Virus record (IMG/VR): IMGVR_UViG_3300022187_000015 | Coordinates: 1 to 29,519 of that record | Origin: a virus | Strand: one strand, 5' to 3' | Length of the DNA: 29,519 nt | Shown: positions 28,222 through 29,519 of the stretch, one piece after another | Layout: each line of letters begins with the position of its first letter | Numbering within the stretch: position 1 is the first letter of the stretch | Translations under genes and position numbers: made by a program | The notes under the pieces: generated by a model | What the model was told of the DNA's origin: nothing | Databases searched by the model: none | The model's input: the letters and a program-made list of their open reading frames with translations, nothing else

Positions 28222-28457
28222 CCTACCTGGATTTGTACGCACCATCCAATCAAGCCCGTCACATCACATTTGCCCATGCACTGTTCCAGGTCGTCTGGGT
28301 ACTCCTCCTGGTAAACGGGGTACCAGTGGTGACCATGCTCGTCACAAAATTCCTGGAGCTGCTCCTCCTCCTTGTCTGTCAACCCTGTCATGTCACTGTT
28401 GACAACTGCAGGGAGCAAGTGCATGAGCACTTCGTAATCGTATCTCGGTTCATCCAT
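28218..28457 (-). CDS. Small acidic phage protein, 79 residues
   Basis: ATG 28457 chosen; the frame upstream crosses a hairpin. The product (DEPRYDYEVLMHLLPAVVNS, DMTGLTDKEEEQLQEFCDEH, GHHWYPVYQEEYPDD, CDVTGLIGWCVQIQV) follows the pattern LPAxxNxDxTGLTDxEExxLxxF seen in small proteins of many Bacteroidota phages (DUF6926-like). No catalytic motif. It may be a host-interaction protein; unproven. Confidence 0.65.
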   Translation of the reverse strand: MDEPRYDYEVLMHLLPAVVNSDMTGLTDKEEEQLQEFCDEHGHHWYPVYQEEYPDDLEQCMGKCDVTGLIGWCVQIQVG

Positions 28458-28472
28458 AGTAAGGGAGTTTAA

Positions 28473-28490
28473 GGGGGGCACAGGCCCCCC
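28473..28490 (-). terminator. GC-rich intergenic hairpin
   Basis: A 7-bp stem GGGGGGC/GCCCCCC with a 4-base loop between the 98-residue and 79-residue genes; on the minus strand TTAAACTCCCTTAC follows. It resembles the two UUCG hairpins in placement directly between a stop and a leader. Likely a weak terminator or RNA-processing structure. Confidence 0.5.
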
Positions 28491-28497
28491 ATTTGTT

Positions 28498-28794
28498 TCA
28501 TCCTTCGAAGTCAGTGAGCTTTCTCAATTCCTCTCGCATCTGGTCTTTCAAGTTCTTCAGCAGAATATCGAGCTTGGCTTCCTGGCTGTCCAGGCCAAGT
28601 CCGCCATTCCGGTCGAGGAAGTTTGTCCAGTCGTCTGCCGTCTCTTCGCCATCCTTGTAAATTGGAGTTCGGGTCTTGGCAAAAAAGCCAGGGCGCAGGG
28701 TGTTGAGTTCATCAGTGGCGTAACGCTTGCCGAGGTCAAATGCATCGTCGATGATGTCTGCAAGCTGCTGGGGGGTGAGAGTGTAATACTTCAT
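28498..28794 (-). CDS. Hypothetical helical protein, 98 residues
   Basis: A helical, charged protein (YYTLTPQQLADIIDDAFDLG, KRYATDELNTLRPGFFAKTR, DILLKNLKDQMREELRKL) starting at ATG 28794 after a CCACCCC leader. No family recognised. It is flanked on both sides by GC hairpins, so its mRNA may be a separate unit. Confidence 0.65.
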   Translation of the reverse strand: MKYYTLTPQQLADIIDDAFDLGKRYATDELNTLRPGFFAKTRTPIYKDGEETADDWTNFLDRNGGLGLDSQEAKLDILLKNLKDQMREELRKLTDFEG

Positions 28795-28808
28795 GGGGTG
28801 GGTATAGT

Positions 28809-28826
28809 GGGGGACCGAAGTCCCCC
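28809..28826 (-). terminator. GC-rich UUCG hairpin after the first right-end gene
   Basis: Stem GGGGGAC/GTCCCCC of 7 bp with TTCG on the minus strand, then ACTATACCCACCCC leading to ATG 28794. It has the same arrangement as 9483-9500: promoter, gene, UUCG hairpin, ACCC leader. It probably attenuates transcription from promoter A. Confidence 0.6.
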
Positions 28827-28833
28827 GTTTGAA

Positions 28834-29070
28834 TTACTTAATGACTGAGGTACGGTAGAAAACTTTTGACAATGACTTGCGGAAGGCGTTGCGCATCTCG
28901 ATTGCCTCACGCAATGCACCGGAAGTTTCGTACGTGTGACCTTGCTCGATGTATTGAGCGACACGGCCTTCGTAGGCTTTTACGGAATCTTGCAAGAACT
29001 TCATGCAAAAGTTGCGGTCAGCCTCAGTTGTGAAGCGAAACTCGATGTGGTTGTTGAGGAAGTTTTCCAT
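28834..29070 (-). CDS. Hypothetical protein behind promoter A, 78 residues
   Basis: The first gene after promoter A. It begins ENFLNNHIEFRFTTEADRNF and is helical afterwards (CMKFLQDSVKAYEGRVAQYI, GALREAIEMRNAFRKSLSKV). ATG 29070 is preferred because it gives the same leader length as at the other promoter copies; ATG 29094 (MNQSN) is nearly leaderless. Function unknown. Strong promoter and hairpin suggest high, separately set expression. Confidence 0.65.
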   Translation of the reverse strand: MENFLNNHIEFRFTTEADRNFCMKFLQDSVKAYEGRVAQYIEQGHTYETSGALREAIEMRNAFRKSLSKVFYRTSVIK

Positions 29071-29098
29071 CTGGGGGGTATTTGATTGATTCATGAGA

Positions 29099-29131
29099 CA
29101 AATATGGAACTTTTTTTCCTGTGAAGTCAAG
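29099..29131 (-). promoter_or_regulatory. Promoter A for the right-end and late region
   Basis: Minus strand: CTTG (29131-29128, TTG 29130-29128), 21 bases, CATATTTG (29106-29099), then TCTCATGAATCAATCAAA. It has the best conserved box and leader together with copy B. The next terminator-strength structure on its path is weak, so it may feed the 18 kb late operon as well as the first small gene. Confidence 0.78.
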
Positions 29132-29157
29132 TCTTGCCGTAAATTTTTTTCGCGTTT

Positions 29158-29189
29158 TTGTAACTTCCGTAGAGTTTCTCCGTAATTGC
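29158..29189 (+). promoter_or_regulatory. Possible divergent plus-strand promoter
   Basis: TTG (29158-29160), 21 bases, GTAATTGC (29182-29189), five bases before ATG 29194. It resembles the box of promoter D but only weakly fits TAnnTTTG. It would give an almost leaderless transcript for the only plus-strand genes. Confidence 0.35.
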
Positions 29190-29193
29190 GACC

Positions 29194-29382
29194 ATGTGGA
29201 GTGACTTCATCATGGACCTGCTTTTGATGCTTCAAGCCTACGGCCTGGAGCTGACCCCTGGAAGCCAGGCCAGTGCCTTTGACTTTAACGGCAACGGCAC
29301 GATTGATATGCAAGACTTCCTGCACATGTTATCACTGCAACCCCCTCTGTCATGCTCTACGTCGCTTGGTTCATCACGCTGA
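29194..29382 (+). CDS. Dockerin-like EF-hand peptide, 62 residues
   Basis: One of the two plus-strand genes. The product begins WSDFIMDLLLMLQAYGLELT and contains a calcium loop DFNGNGTIDMQD followed by FLHML, ligand pattern D-x-N-x-N-x-x-x-D-x-x-D as in type I dockerins; the first segment looks like a partial repeat of the same fold (DFxxxLLxxLxxYG). Dockerins bind cohesin partners or stabilise surface proteins. The same motif occurs in the fibre protein. Real coding is supported by the motif and the fitting start; translation is unproven. It overlaps the following membrane peptide gene by 31 bases. Confidence 0.6.
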   Translation: MWSDFIMDLLLMLQAYGLELTPGSQASAFDFNGNGTIDMQDFLHMLSLQPPLSCSTSLGSSR

Positions 29383-29429
29383 CCTTTGTTGCCGCCGTCT
29401 TGTTTGAGTTCTGGAAGCTCATCCAATAA
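29352..29429 (+). CDS. 25-residue membrane peptide
   Basis: ATG 29352 to TAA 29429, overlapping the dockerin gene end; on the circle it ends at position 37. The product is LYVAWFITLTFVAAVLFEFW plus a short KLIQ tail: one membrane helix of about 20 residues. Such micro-proteins can act as holin-like or membrane-signalling peptides. It converges on the terL stop by 11 bases. Real gene plausible because the frame is clean and coupled to its neighbour; no experimental-type evidence in the sequence. Confidence 0.45.
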   Translation: MLYVAWFITLTFVAAVLFEFWKLIQ

Positions 29430-29519
29430 CGTACCGCCCGAAGTTGGGGTTCGTCATATGCCACGTCGCTCCATAGCGAGCCGCATCGACAAAGTGGTCG
29501 TAGCCTGGCGCGGGCTCAT
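29393..29519. repeat. Terminal direct repeat, right copy
   Basis: Exact copy of positions 1-127. It carries a second copy of the end of terL (29419-29519, minus strand) and lets the 25-residue membrane gene be read whole in the window. On the circle these bases count once. Confidence 0.95.

Noticed and set aside
29071-29094. MNQSN start shared by the genes behind promoters A and B
   Set aside because: The ATG lies about five bases from the -7 box and copy C has ATC at that place, so the repeated bases are better read as a leader; nearly leaderless initiation is not excluded.
1-29392. tRNA genes, CRISPR arrays and insertion sequences
   Set aside because: I looked for cloverleaf-type ends, regularly spaced repeats and inverted-repeat-flanked transposases and saw none; gaps over 60 bases are few and hold promoters or hairpins.

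Overview
The window is a complete, circularly assembled tailed-phage genome. Its first and last 127 bases are identical, so the unique circle is 29,392 bp. Fifty-two of the roughly 54 genes lie on the minus strand, packed with ATGA/TGATG-type overlaps. There is no integrase, excisionase, tRNA, CRISPR array or insertion sequence. The host is probably a member of the Bacteroidota, perhaps a marine flavobacterium. The reasons are four promoter-like repeats with the Bacteroidota spacing (TTG, 20-21 bases, then a box close to TAnnTTTG), A-rich leaders instead of Shine-Dalgarno sites, an XkdF-type protease, several small virion and membrane proteins of Bacteroidota-phage type, and dockerin-like calcium loops. 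No sequence search was run; family names rest on motifs seen in the translations. The virion is inferred to be a siphovirus.

Layout in the direction of minus-strand transcription (decreasing coordinates, around the circle). (1) 9.8-8.4 kb is a small regulatory cassette with its own promoters: a winged-helix protein and five small proteins. (2) 8.3-0.03 kb is a long operon behind a promoter at 8335-8366. It holds small hypothetical proteins, an OB-fold-like protein, two HTH proteins, replication-type proteins (5184-5906 and 4685-5266), a NinG-like nuclease, a sigma-factor-like protein and a zinc protein. It ends with a ParB-like protein, a glycosyltransferase, and the small and large terminase subunits. 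(3) 29.4-28.1 kb, across the circle junction, carries a divergent promoter region, the only two plus-strand genes (a dockerin-loop peptide and a 25-residue membrane peptide) and four small minus-strand genes separated by GC-rich hairpins. (4) 28.0-9.9 kb is the late virion and lysis region. Its order is tail assembly chaperone with a -1 frameshift, a tail terminator fused to a fibre, a tail-completion protein, two large tail proteins, tape measure, XkdF protease, scaffold, major capsid, tail tube, a beta-rich virion protein, portal, head-tail connector, XhlA-like membrane protein, M15 endolysin, metallophosphoesterase and small membrane proteins.

Working model: early genes at 8.3-5.2 kb take over replication using host polymerases. 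The sigma-like and zinc proteins are candidates for late-gene activation. ParB plus glycosyltransferase may act on DNA just before packaging. Terminase packages DNA into a head built from capsid, scaffold and protease, and the lysis cluster ends the late operon.

The main second-look items are: complete absence of GATC and near absence of CCGG and CTAG by eye; a ParB/glycosyltransferase pair with no visible base-oxidising or hydroxymethylating partner; a clean T TTT TTT frameshift; a tail-terminator/fibre fusion carrying a dockerin loop, with a similar loop in the plus-strand island; and a permuted virion gene order.
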